Below are positions 24,219-31,833 of a stretch of DNA of 47,092 nucleotides, piece after piece. Made by a program: the position numbers and the translations under genes. Numbering within the stretch: the stretch's first letter is position 1; every line of letters starts with the position of its first letter. The notes below the pieces were generated by a model that saw only the letters and a program-made list of their open reading frames with translations, was not told the origin of the DNA and ran no database searches. The DNA is from Streptomyces lanatus. GTDB taxonomy: Bacteria > Actinomycetota > Actinomycetes > Streptomycetales > Streptomycetaceae. The stretch is taken from assembly GCF_014655715.1 (NCBI RefSeq), contig NZ_BNBM01000007.1:431904-478995 (forward strand). Direction: 5' to 3'.

Positions 24219-24311
24219 TCAACAGCTGGGACAGCAACAGCTACAGCGCGCGCGGGCAGCACCGTGGGACCCGGCGGTGCGGGTCGAGGTGAGTGCCGAG
24301 TTCGCGAGCAT
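24219..24311 (-). CDS. Cysteine-coded leader peptide (uORF)
   Basis: This 30-aa ORF (ATG 24311, TGA 24219-24221) has a Ser/Thr/Ala-rich body (MLANSALTSTRTAG) and ends CSCCCPSC. Five of its last eight codons are Cys (TGT, TGT, TGC, TGT, TGT), using TGT, normally the minor Cys codon at this GC content. It ends 89 nt before cysteine dioxygenase, and hairpins fill that gap. A consensus -35 (TTGACA) and a weak -10 place the transcription start close to the ATG, and no Shine-Dalgarno is present, so it may be leaderless. Polycysteine leaderless uORFs are known cysteine attenuators in mycobacteria. I infer the same type of sensing here; it is not in a database I can consult. Confidence 0.7.
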   Translation of the reverse strand: MLANSALTSTRTAGSHGAARARCSCCCPSC

Positions 24312-24319
24312 GCCCACAA

Positions 24320-24348
24320 GAACATCGGTTTGCACCCTTGGCTGTCAA
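24320..24348 (-). promoter_or_regulatory. Promoter of the leader peptide / dioxygenase operon
   Basis: A perfect TTGACA -35 lies at 24343-24348 on the minus strand. The -10 is weaker: GATGTT (24321-24326, 16-nt spacer) or ATGTTC (24320-24325, 17-nt spacer). Either would start transcription within a few nt of the leader ATG at 24311. Confidence 0.5.
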
Positions 24349-24463
24349 CTCGGCGCCCGCTCTGTGGGACAGGTTTCACCTCATCCGGTTCATCTGTATG
24401 GCGAAAGGTTTGTTCATGGATCAGGCGGGACACATGGCGCACAACCGGGCGCACGAGCGTCGT

Positions 24464-24490
24464 TGTGATCCTGTGATCCGACTGTGATCC
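24464..24490. repeat. Three TGTGATCC direct repeats
   Basis: TGTGATCC occurs at 24464-24471, 24472-24479 and 24483-24490, the last pair separated by GAC. The site lies about 290-315 nt upstream of whiB and about 115-140 nt beyond the divergent leader promoter. It is a candidate cis-element for either. The TGTGA core resembles a CRP half-site, but no facing TCACA half is present. Confidence 0.6.
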
Positions 24491-24675
24491 GCTTCGCTTC
24501 CGCGTGTGTGTGCAACGAGATCGAACTTCTGGGCGTCCTTTTCCGTACAGGCTCTGCGCGGGGCGGGAGGCCCACCTGGGTCTCGTCCGCTTGTCAAGGT
24601 TTATGCCGATTTGAACACTTTCCGCTAGGCCTTGGTTCCGCAGAGTGAATAAGGGGCTCAATAGCAGATCTCGGC

Positions 24676-24705
24676 TTGACTCGCCCGGAGCAGCACACTT
24701 GTAAT
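24676..24705 (+). promoter_or_regulatory. Putative whiB promoter
   Basis: TTGACT (24676-24681) and TGTAAT (24700-24705) are separated by 18 nt and lie about 75 nt upstream of the whiB ATG. The hexamers fit the principal sigma factor consensus. A sporulation-specific promoter is known for whiB in S. coelicolor but cannot be placed with confidence here. The upstream 24491-24675 stretch shows no gene. Confidence 0.6.
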
Positions 24706-24778
24706 TTCACTCGTGTCGTTCAGCCGAAATCGGTAACGGCTACATCACGGGGACGCGAAAGACAGACGAGGGGCGCAC

Positions 24779-25042
24779 ATGACCGAGCTGGTGCAGCAAC
24801 TGCTGGTCGACGACGCGGACGAGGAACTCGGCTGGCAGGAGCGCGCGCTGTGCGCCCAGACCGACCCCGAGTCCTTCTTCCCCGAGAAGGGCGGCTCCAC
24901 CCGCGAGGCCAAGAAGGTCTGCCTCGCCTGTGAGGTCCGCTCCGAGTGCCTCGAGTACGCCCTCGCCAACGACGAGCGCTTCGGAATCTGGGGCGGTCTG
25001 TCCGAGCGCGAGCGCCGCCGGTTGAAGAAGGCGGCCGTCTGA
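24779..25042 (+). CDS. whiB: Sporulation transcription factor WhiB
   Basis: This 87-aa WhiB/Wbl protein coordinates a [4Fe-4S] cluster with Cys25, Cys48, Cys51 and Cys57 (C-x22-C-x2-C-x5-C), followed by the GIWGG turn (69-73) and a basic C-terminal DNA-binding tail (ERERRRLKKAAV). The N terminus TELVQQLLVDDADEELGWQ is that of true WhiB rather than WblE. WhiB works with WhiA at GACAC-containing promoters to start sporulation septation. The start is ATG 24779, with GAGGGG 5 nt upstream. Divergent placement next to the fbiAB side and beside a large glycosyltransferase gene mirrors whiB2 in mycobacteria. Identification is very secure. Confidence 0.97.
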   Translation: MTELVQQLLVDDADEELGWQERALCAQTDPESFFPEKGGSTREAKKVCLACEVRSECLEYALANDERFGIWGGLSERERRRLKKAAV

Positions 25043-25264
25043 CCGGACGGCTTCTCCCGCGCACGCACCTTCCCCGGCGCATGTACACGCGCACGCGCAT
25101 ACGTCTCGAACAGGTCTCGAACGGCCCGTCGCAGGTGGGTTATCCACAGGCGGCGGGCCGCCGTGATGCCCAGCCGATAGTGTGGTCGCTCGTCCGAGAC
25201 ACCCCGCTGTCCCCTTGGGGCACGGGCGTCCACCGCAGTCCATCGAACCGGGGCCCGTACCTCG

Positions 25265-28200
25265 ATGTCCGTGCACAGCCACCCGGCAGCCCAGCACGAC
25301 TCCGCTGCCGCAGCCGCGTTTGACCCGACCCGCCCGCCCGAGTTCCCACGTCATGTGGTCACCGCGGTCGTCGTCTCCCACGACGGCGCCCGCTGGCTGC
25401 CCGACGTGCTCGCCGGGCTGCTCGGCCAGGAGCGCCCCGCCCAGTTCGCCGTCGCCGCGGACACCGGCAGCGCGGACCACTCCGCGCAGCTGGTCACCGA
25501 CGCCCTCGGCGCCGACTGTGTACTGCACCTCGCCCGGCGCACCGGATTCGGCCAGGCCGTCGAGGAGGCCAACCGCACGGCCCCCGTCCTCACCCCGGAC
25601 GAACTGACGTATCTGAAGCGGCCCAGCGGCTGGGACCCCGTCACGCGCACCTGGCGCGACGACGCCTACGACATGCCCGAACTCCCCCACGGGGAGCCGG
25701 TCCAGTGGCTGTGGCTGCTGCACGACGACTGCGCCCCCGAACCCGACGCCCTGGCCCAGCTGCTGCGCGTCGTGGAGAACGAGCACGAGCTGGGGCGCGA
25801 CGACGTCGCCGTCGTTGGCCCGAAGCTGCGCGGCTGGTACGACCGCCGCCAGCTCCTCGAGGTCGGCGTCACCATCGCCCACTCCGGCCGCCGCTGGACC
25901 GGCCTGGACCGCCGCGAACAGGACCAGGGCCAGCACGACCATGTGCGCCCGGTGCTGTCCGTGTCCACCGCAGGCATGCTGATCCGGCGCGATGTCTTCG
26001 ACGAGCTCGGCGGGTTCGACCGGCGACTGCCCCTCATGCGGGACGACGTCGACCTGTGCTGGCGCGCCACGGCCGCCGGGTACCGCGTCCTCATCGCCCC
26101 CGAGGCCGTCGTACGACACGCCGAGGCGTCCTCCCGCGAGCGCCGCACCGTCGACTGCGTGGGCCGCACGGCCGCCTCCCCGCACAAGGTCGACAAGGCC
26201 GGCGCCGCCTACACCCTCCTCGTCAACACCCGTACCGCCATGCTGCCCTGGGTGCTGCTGCGCCTGGTGCTCGGCACCGTGCTGCGCACGCTCGCCTATC
26301 TCGTCGGCAAGGTCCCCGGACAGGCCCTCGACGAGATCCGCGGCCTCATGGGCACCCTGCTGCGCCCCGAGCGGATCATCGCCGGGCGGCGCAGGCGCGG
26401 ACGGCCCGTCATCGACAAGGGCGAGCTGCGGGCCCTGTTCCCGCCGCCCGGCGCGACCGTGCGGGCCACCGTCGAACAGGTCGCGAGCAGCATGGTCGGC
26501 CGCTCCGACCCCGAAGTGACCTCGGGCGCGGGACGGCACGGCAGCGCCGTGGAGTCCGGACCCGGCGGCGACGACGCGGACTTCCTGGAGATAGAACAGT
26601 TCGCGCGCCTCAAGCGCGTCGCCCGCAAGCCCGGCCCGATGCTCTTCGTGGTGCTGCTGTTCGTCTCGCTGATCGCCTGCCGCGAGCTCCTCGACACCGG
26701 CGCCCTCGCGGGCGGCGCGCTGCTGCCCGCCCCGGCCGAGTCCGGCGAGCTGTGGTCCCATTACCTGGACGCCTGGCATCCGGTGGGCACCGGCGGCACC
26801 TCGTCCGCGCCCCCGTATCTCGCGCTCGTGGCGATGCTCGCCTCCACCCTGCTGGGCTCGACCGGGCTCGCGGTGACCGTCCTGCTGGTCTGCTCGGTAC
26901 CGCTGGCCGGATTCACCGCCTACTTCGCCTCCCGGCCCCTTGTCGAGTCGCGCCTCCTGCGCGCGTGGGCGGCCGTCGTCTACGCCTTCCTGCCCGCCGC
27001 CACCGGCGCCCTCGCCGGCGGCCGCATCGGCACCGCGGTCCTCGCGATCCTGCTGCCGCTCATCGCCCGCGCGGGCATCGCGGCCAGCGGCCTGGCGAAC
27101 AGCGCGGGCACGCGTGGCAGTTGGCGCGCCACCTGGGCCTACGCCCTACTGCTGACGGTCGCCACGGCCTTCGCGCCGATCATCTGGCCCATCGCGCTGC
27201 TCCTCGGCATCGGGCTGCTGGCGGTGCGCCGCACCGACATCACCGCGTACGGCCTGCGCTTCCTGGCCCAGTTCGGCGTGCCCCTGCTGGTGCTCGCGCC
27301 CTGGTCGCTGTCGCTGCTGCCGTTCGGCTTCTTCCAAGAGGCCGGTCTGGAGTACGGCTCCTCGGCCGCGTCCGCCCTGGACCTGGTCGGCGCCAGCCCC
27401 GGCGGCCCCGGCACCGTCAGCGGGCTGATGCTCATCGGCGTCGTGCTTGCCGCGCTCGCCGCCCTGCTGCGCTCCGAGCGCCAGGCGGCGGTCCGGACGG
27501 CCTGGGCGGTCGCCCTGCTGGGCTTCGTCTTCGCCGTCCTGTCCAACAGCTCCACCTGGGCCGGCCCCGCGACCCTCGTCTACGGCATCGCCCTCCTGGC
27601 CGCCGCCGTGCTCGGCGCCGACGGGGCACGCTCGCGTGTGGCCGAGCAGAGCTTCGGCTGGCGCCAGCCGGTGGCCGCGCTGATCGCGTTCGCCGCGGCC
27701 GCGGGCCCGCTGCTCCTCGCCGCCGGCTGGATGATCCGCGGCGCCGACGGGCCGCTGGAGCGGCGCGACCCGGTGCAGGTGCCCGCGTTCGTCGCCGAGG
27801 AGAGCGGCACCCGCGACCAGGCCCGCACTCTCGTCCTCGACAGCGACTCCGCGGCCCACGTCGGCTACATGCTGGTCCGCGGCTCCGGCGCCCGCCTCGG
27901 CGACGCCGAACTCGCCGTGGCCGACGGGGAGAACACCAGGCTCGACAAGATCGTCGCCAACCTCGTGGCCGGCTCCGGCGCCGACCAGGCCGACCAGCTG
28001 GGCGCGTTCGCGGTGCGCTACGTCCTCATCCACAAGGGCGCTCCGCGCGAGGTCACGCGCGTACTGGACGCCACGCCCGGCCTCTCGCGGCTGAGCGAGC
28101 AGCACGGCAGCGCGCTGTGGCGGGTCGACCGGCAGGTGTCGCGTGCGGCCATCGTCACCGGCGCCGATTCCGGGGCCACCGCCGGGGCCGACGAGCCCAC

Positions 28201-28975
28201 GCCGGTCGCCGCCGGACCCGTGGAGATCCACACCACGATCCCGGCCGGCTCCGACGGGCGGGTCCTGCGGCTCGCCGACAGCGCCGACGACGGCTGGACG
28301 GCCACCCTCGACGGCAAGCCGCTCACCCCGACCACCGTCGACGGCTGGGCCCAGGGCTTCGAACTGCCCGCAGACGGCGGCAGACTGGACGTCACCCACG
28401 ACGACCCGATCGGCCACACCGTCTGGCTGTGGACGCAGGGCTTCCTCGCCCTCGTGCTCGTCGTGATGGCGCTGCCCGGACGCCGGCGCGACATCGACGA
28501 CGACCTGCCCGAGGAGGAGCCCGTACCGGCCGAGGCCATGGCGGGCGAGGGGCGACGAGCCCGCCGGCTGCGCGCCCAGGCCGAGGCCGAGGCCGATTCC
28601 GAGTCCGGGGAGAGCGGCCAGGGCGGGGAGTTCCCACCTCCGCCCGCCCAGGCCCCGGGAATCCCGCAGCAGACCCCCTACGGGGAGTGGGAGACCCCCA
28701 GCTACGCGGGCGCCGAGTACGGCAGTTACGGCGGCGAGCAGTACCAGGGCGGCCAGCAATATCCGGCGGGCGACGGCTACGACCAGGCGTATCAGGCGGA
28801 TCCGTACCAGGGCGGCCAGTACGACCCGTACGCGTACGGCGGTCAGCCCCAGCCGGGCACGTACGACCCCTCGGCCCCGTACGACCAGACCTACCAGCAG
28901 GGTTACGACGGCACCTACGACCAGGCGCAGCAGCATCCGCACGGCAGTGAGCGTTCCGACGGGAGCCAGCAGTGA
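25265..28975 (+). CDS. Large multi-spanning family 2 glycosyltransferase
   Basis: This 1236-aa membrane protein has an N-terminal GT2 domain (about 30-300) with VTAVVVSHDG, LHDDCAPEPDA (near 150) and RDDVDLCWRA (near 258). A central region has about ten hydrophobic helices (from about 456, PMLFVVLLFVSLIACREL, to about 830), then an extracytoplasmic domain, a last helix (about 1049-1068) and a cytoplasmic tail. The tail (from about 1136) is Tyr/Gln/Gly-rich low complexity (QYQGGQQYPAGDGY and similar). It probably makes or extends a wall polymer. It is translationally coupled to the DUF5719 gene by a 4-nt overlap (GTGA). Donor and product are unknown. Confidence 0.85.
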   Translation: MSVHSHPAAQHDSAAAAAFDPTRPPEFPRHVVTAVVVSHDGARWLPDVLAGLLGQERPAQFAVAADTGSADHSAQLVTDALGADCVLHLARRTGFGQAVEEANRTAPVLTPDELTYLKRPSGWDPVTRTWRDDAYDMPELPHGEPVQWLWLLHDDCAPEPDALAQLLRVVENEHELGRDDVAVVGPKLRGWYDRRQLLEVGVTIAHSGRRWTGLDRREQDQGQHDHVRPVLSVSTAGMLIRRDVFDELGGFDRRLPLMRDDVDLCWRATAAGYRVLIAPEAVVRHAEASSRERRTVDCVGRTAASPHKVDKAGAAYTLLVNTRTAMLPWVLLRLVLGTVLRTLAYLVGKVPGQALDEIRGLMGTLLRPERIIAGRRRRGRPVIDKGELRALFPPPGATVRATVEQVASSMVGRSDPEVTSGAGRHGSAVESGPGGDDADFLEIEQFARLKRVARKPGPMLFVVLLFVSLIACRELLDTGALAGGALLPAPAESGELWSHYLDAWHPVGTGGTSSAPPYLALVAMLASTLLGSTGLAVTVLLVCSVPLAGFTAYFASRPLVESRLLRAWAAVVYAFLPAATGALAGGRIGTAVLAILLPLIARAGIAASGLANSAGTRGSWRATWAYALLLTVATAFAPIIWPIALLLGIGLLAVRRTDITAYGLRFLAQFGVPLLVLAPWSLSLLPFGFFQEAGLEYGSSAASALDLVGASPGGPGTVSGLMLIGVVLAALAALLRSERQAAVRTAWAVALLGFVFAVLSNSSTWAGPATLVYGIALLAAAVLGADGARSRVAEQSFGWRQPVAALIAFAAAAGPLLLAAGWMIRGADGPLERRDPVQVPAFVAEESGTRDQARTLVLDSDSAAHVGYMLVRGSGARLGDAELAVADGENTRLDKIVANLVAGSGADQADQLGAFAVRYVLIHKGAPREVTRVLDATPGLSRLSEQHGSALWRVDRQVSRAAIVTGADSGATAGADEPTPVAAGPVEIHTTIPAGSDGRVLRLADSADDGWTATLDGKPLTPTTVDGWAQGFELPADGGRLDVTHDDPIGHTVWLWTQGFLALVLVVMALPGRRRDIDDDLPEEEPVPAEAMAGEGRRARRLRAQAEAEADSESGESGQGGEFPPPPAQAPGIPQQTPYGEWETPSYAGAEYGSYGGEQYQGGQQYPAGDGYDQAYQADPYQGGQYDPYAYGGQPQPGTYDPSAPYDQTYQQGYDGTYDQAQQHPHGSERSDGSQQ

Positions 28976-30456
28976 ACCGCACGACCCTGTCCCTGATCGC
29001 CGGCACCGGCGCCCTCGCCGTCATAACCGGGATCGCGACGCTGACGTCGCAGGACGTCTCGGGCGCGGACACCGCGAAGGCGGCCGCCGAGCTGCCGGTG
29101 GAGCGTACGAGTCTGGTGTGCCCCGCGCCGAGCAGTTCGGACCTCGCCGAGACGACGTACACCTCGTTCACGCCCGTCACCAAGGGGACGGGGAGCGACG
29201 GCAAGGCGGAGCTGCTGCCGGGCAAGGGCAAGGGTGGCAAGGCCGGGAAGCCGGGGAAGACCGACAAGCCCGTTCTCCAGGTCAAGGAGCCGGGGGCGCC
29301 GGTCACCGGGGACGTCTCCGGGGCCGACTCGCCCGCGCTCATCGGTACCGCCGACGGGAAGTTCGCGCCCGGGTGGACCGTGCAGGAGACCACGGAGGTC
29401 GCGGCCGGTACCGGGCGTGGGATGCAGGGCGTCAACTGCACCGCGCCGGACACGGAGTTCTGGTTCCCGGGAGCGAGCACGGCCGCGGACCGGACCGACT
29501 ACGTCCATCTGACGAACCCCGACGACTCCGCCGCCGTCGTCGACATCGAGCTGTACGGCAAGGATGGCGCGCTGGAGACCACGGTGGGGGAGGGGATCAC
29601 GGTTCAGCCGCACTCCGGCGAGCCGATCCTGCTGTCCACGCTCACCAGCGAGAAGCAGGACAACATGACCGTGCATGTGAGTGTGCGCAGCGGTCGCGTC
29701 GGCGCCTCGGTGCAGGCGCTGGACGACAAGCTCGGCGGCGACTGGCTGGCGGCCTCCGTCGATCCGGCGGGGAGCCTGGTGATGCCCGGTATCCCGAAGG
29801 ACGCCACCTCGGTGCGGCTGGTCGCGTTCGCGCCGGGGGAGGCGGACGCCGATCTGAAGGTGCGGCTCGCTTCGCCGTCCGGGTCGATCACACCTGCCGG
29901 GAACGAGACATTGCATGTCAGAGCCGGGATGACGAGCGCGGTGGATCTGGGTGACGTGATGCGGGGCGAGGCGGGATCGCTGGTGCTGACGCCCACGGAT
30001 CGCTCCGTGCCGGTGGTCGCGGCGTTGCGGGTGGTTCGCGGCAAGGGTGCCAAGCAGGAGACGGCGTTCATCCCGGCCACACGGCCCGTCGGCGCGCGAG
30101 CCACGGCGGTGGACAACCGCGAGAAGGGCACCACGCTCTCCGTGACGGCGCCGTCCGGTACGGCGAAGGTCAGGGTGACGGCGTCGGCGGGCAGCGAGGG
30201 AGGCACGGCGGCGTCGAAGACGTACACGATCAAGTCCGGTACCACCCAGGAGATCGAGGCACCAGTGCCGAGCGGCCTGAAGGGTACGTACGCGCTGACG
30301 GTGGAGACGGTGTCGGGCGGCCCGGCGTACGCGTCCCGGACGCTGACGGCGACGGAGGAGGGGGTGTCCGGCTTCACCGTGCAGACGTTGCCGGACGACC
30401 GGGGGATGGTGGCGGTGCCGGAGGCGGACGAGGACCTGTCCGTGCTGCAGAAGTAG
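28972..30456 (+). CDS. DUF5719 family secreted or anchored protein
   Basis: This 494-aa protein has an N-terminal hydrophobic segment (about 5-25, LSLIAGTGALAVITGIATL) that could be a signal anchor, then repeated beta-sandwich-like stretches without catalytic motifs. A Lys/Gly-rich linker (GKGKGGKAGKPGKTDK) lies near residues 83-98, and Cys45 and Cys153 could pair. The layout fits DUF5719, found next to large GT2 genes in actinobacteria. Its GTG start overlaps the glycosyltransferase stop by 4 nt, so the two are translated together and the product probably works with that enzyme outside the membrane. The biochemical role is unknown. Confidence 0.78.
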   Translation: MNRTTLSLIAGTGALAVITGIATLTSQDVSGADTAKAAAELPVERTSLVCPAPSSSDLAETTYTSFTPVTKGTGSDGKAELLPGKGKGGKAGKPGKTDKPVLQVKEPGAPVTGDVSGADSPALIGTADGKFAPGWTVQETTEVAAGTGRGMQGVNCTAPDTEFWFPGASTAADRTDYVHLTNPDDSAAVVDIELYGKDGALETTVGEGITVQPHSGEPILLSTLTSEKQDNMTVHVSVRSGRVGASVQALDDKLGGDWLAASVDPAGSLVMPGIPKDATSVRLVAFAPGEADADLKVRLASPSGSITPAGNETLHVRAGMTSAVDLGDVMRGEAGSLVLTPTDRSVPVVAALRVVRGKGAKQETAFIPATRPVGARATAVDNREKGTTLSVTAPSGTAKVRVTASAGSEGGTAASKTYTIKSGTTQEIEAPVPSGLKGTYALTVETVSGGPAYASRTLTATEEGVSGFTVQTLPDDRGMVAVPEADEDLSVLQK

Positions 30457-30487
30457 TGCGGGAGGGCTGAGCCGGCCCTCTCCCCCG

Positions 30488-30931
30488 TCAGTCCTCCCCG
30501 TAGCGCGGGTCGACCGTCTCCGGGGTCAGGCCCAGCAGCTCGGCCACCTGCTCCACGACCACCTCGTGGACCAGGGCCGCCCGTTCGTCGCGGCTCTTGG
30601 TGCGGATCTCCACCGGGCGCCGGTAGATGACCACCCGCGCGGGACGCCCCTCGCGGGCGACGATCGTGCCGCCCAGGGGGACCGCCTCGTCGTTCCAGGT
30701 ACGCCCGTCCAGGCGGGGGACCTCCAGGACCAGGAAATCGATGTCGGTCAGCTGGGGCCAGCGGCGTTCGAGGCGTTCCACCGAGTCCTGGACCAGGTCG
30801 GCGAAGGCGTCGGCGCGGCTCGCGGCGAGCGGGACCTGGGGCGGTGCGATCGGGCCGCGCATGCCCCGTCCGTGGCGATCACGGCGGCGGGGCCCGGGGC
30901 CGGCGGCGCGGGGCGGTACAGGGGTGTCCAT
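30488..30931 (-). CDS. Metallopeptidase-like (zincin, DUF1025) protein, degenerate active site
   Basis: This 147-aa protein matches the small zincin-like family (COG3824) by its length, its LEVPRLDGRTWNDEAVPLGGTIV and RVVIYRRPVEIRTKSRDERAALVHEV blocks, and its position (same gene order as M. tuberculosis Rv3259). The usual HExxH is reduced to HEVVVEQ: the second His is Glu or absent, so zinc proteolysis is doubtful. I chose ATG 30931; an overlapping GTG is 3 nt upstream. TACGCT just upstream suggests a leaderless or short-leader transcript. It is convergent with the DUF5719 gene (31-nt gap) and divergent from the DUF3499 gene. Confidence 0.72.
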   Translation of the reverse strand: MDTPVPPRAAGPGPRRRDRHGRGMRGPIAPPQVPLAASRADAFADLVQDSVERLERRWPQLTDIDFLVLEVPRLDGRTWNDEAVPLGGTIVAREGRPARVVIYRRPVEIRTKSRDERAALVHEVVVEQVAELLGLTPETVDPRYGED

Positions 30932-31304
30932 CACTGACGAAGCGTAGTCCTCACGGCCGGTGCGTGTCCGATCGCGGCCGGGTGCTGCGGACGCTGTTCT
31001 TCCGTGTCCTTCCATGTTCATCTGTGTCCGTCCGTGCGTACGCCATGTCGGTACATGACCATTCCAGCCAAGCTTGGGCTCGATTCCGTATCTCTCCGAG
31101 ACCGGCGAAGTCGAGGTAATTGATGGGGTTTGTGGTGGGTGGTTATCGCTTCGGAAGGTGTTCGGGATCTCGGAACGCGGCTTCTGCGCAGGTCAGATGG
31201 GTGGGGCGGGAGAGGTGTGTGAGGTGCCGCACGGCACGACACGGTGGAGTGACCTGGGGGAGAGTCGTCGCGGCCCGCTCAAGAGTGCGGTACCGTCCAA
31301 CGTC
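30932..31304. other. Divergent intergenic region
   Basis: This 373-bp stretch lies between the divergent zincin-like and DUF3499 genes. No gene with a ribosome site is visible. It has several TGTCC/CCATG short repeats near 31005-31050 and a short dyad CATGT-CGGT-ACATG at 31044-31057. TACCGT at 31291-31296 could be a -10 for a leaderless DUF3499 transcript. Confidence 0.35.
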
Positions 31305-31682
31305 GTGAGCCCTGTACGTCGCTGTTCGCGCACCGCTTGCGGCCGCCCCGCCGTCGCGACGCTGACGTACGTCTACGCCGACTCGACCGCGGTCCTCGGC
31401 CCGCTCGCCACCTACGCCGAACCCCACTGCTACGACCTGTGCGCCGAGCACTCCGAGCGCCTCACCGCCCCGCGCGGGTGGGAGGTCGTGCGGTTGCTGG
31501 ACGGTTCGGCCCCGGCCCGCCCCAGCGGCGATGACCTGGAAGCGCTGGCCAACGCCGTGCGCGAGGCGGCCCGTCCGCAGGAGCGGGCGGCGGAGGCCGG
31601 CGGGGGCGGTGGCCGTGGGGCCGACCCGATGGAGGTCGCGCGGCGAGGGCACCTGAGGGTGCTGCGGTCCCCCGACAACTGA
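31305..31682 (+). CDS. DUF3499 zinc-ribbon-like protein
   Basis: This 125-aa protein has a compact N-terminal zinc-ribbon-like domain: Cys pair C-x4-C in RCSRTACGRPA and a second C-x3-C in HCYDLCAEH, with the conserved ATLTYVYADSTAVLGPL between. The C-terminal third is Ala/Gly/Arg-rich and disordered. This is the actinobacterial DUF3499 family (M. tuberculosis Rv3258c is in the same position). The start is GTG 31305 and no Shine-Dalgarno is visible. TACCGT 8 nt upstream suggests leaderless transcription. The in-frame extension upstream to 31074 has no family similarity and was dropped. Function is unknown. Confidence 0.8.
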   Translation: MSPVRRCSRTACGRPAVATLTYVYADSTAVLGPLATYAEPHCYDLCAEHSERLTAPRGWEVVRLLDGSAPARPSGDDLEALANAVREAARPQERAAEAGGGGGRGADPMEVARRGHLRVLRSPDN

Positions 31683-31776
31683 CGGTTCCCGCTCCCCTGT
31701 TGCGTGTTGGTTCCTGTGTGCTCATTTCGTTGAGTGATGCACAAGCATTGACGTCGGGTTGTCGCGGACACGACCA

Positions 31777-31818
31777 TTCCGTATGCCGGAACGAGAAATC
31801 GATTTCCGCATGCCGGAA
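31777..31818. promoter_or_regulatory. Two tandem palindromes upstream of lactate permease
   Basis: TTCCG-TATGC-CGGAA (31777-31791) and TTCCG-CATGC-CGGAA (31804-31818) are near-identical 15-bp inverted repeats, 27 bp apart start to start. The second ends 15 nt before the permease ATG and abuts its ribosome site. They look like operator sites for a dimeric repressor (GntR or IclR class), with a possible -35 TTGACG at 31748-31753. The regulator is not encoded next to the gene. Confidence 0.65.
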
Positions 31819-31833
31819 TCCGGGGAGGCGCCC

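Noticed and set aside
24181..24468. 95-codon plus-strand ORF overlapping the leader region (start MTGDSAAS)
   Set aside because: It has a moderately good ribosome site, but no homology or codon bias, and is Gln-rich only because it reads the Cys codons in reverse. The minus-strand leader explains the bases better.
25705..28950. 1081-aa plus-strand ORF
   Set aside because: Frame-shifted shadow of the large glycosyltransferase gene; Arg/Pro-rich with no motif.
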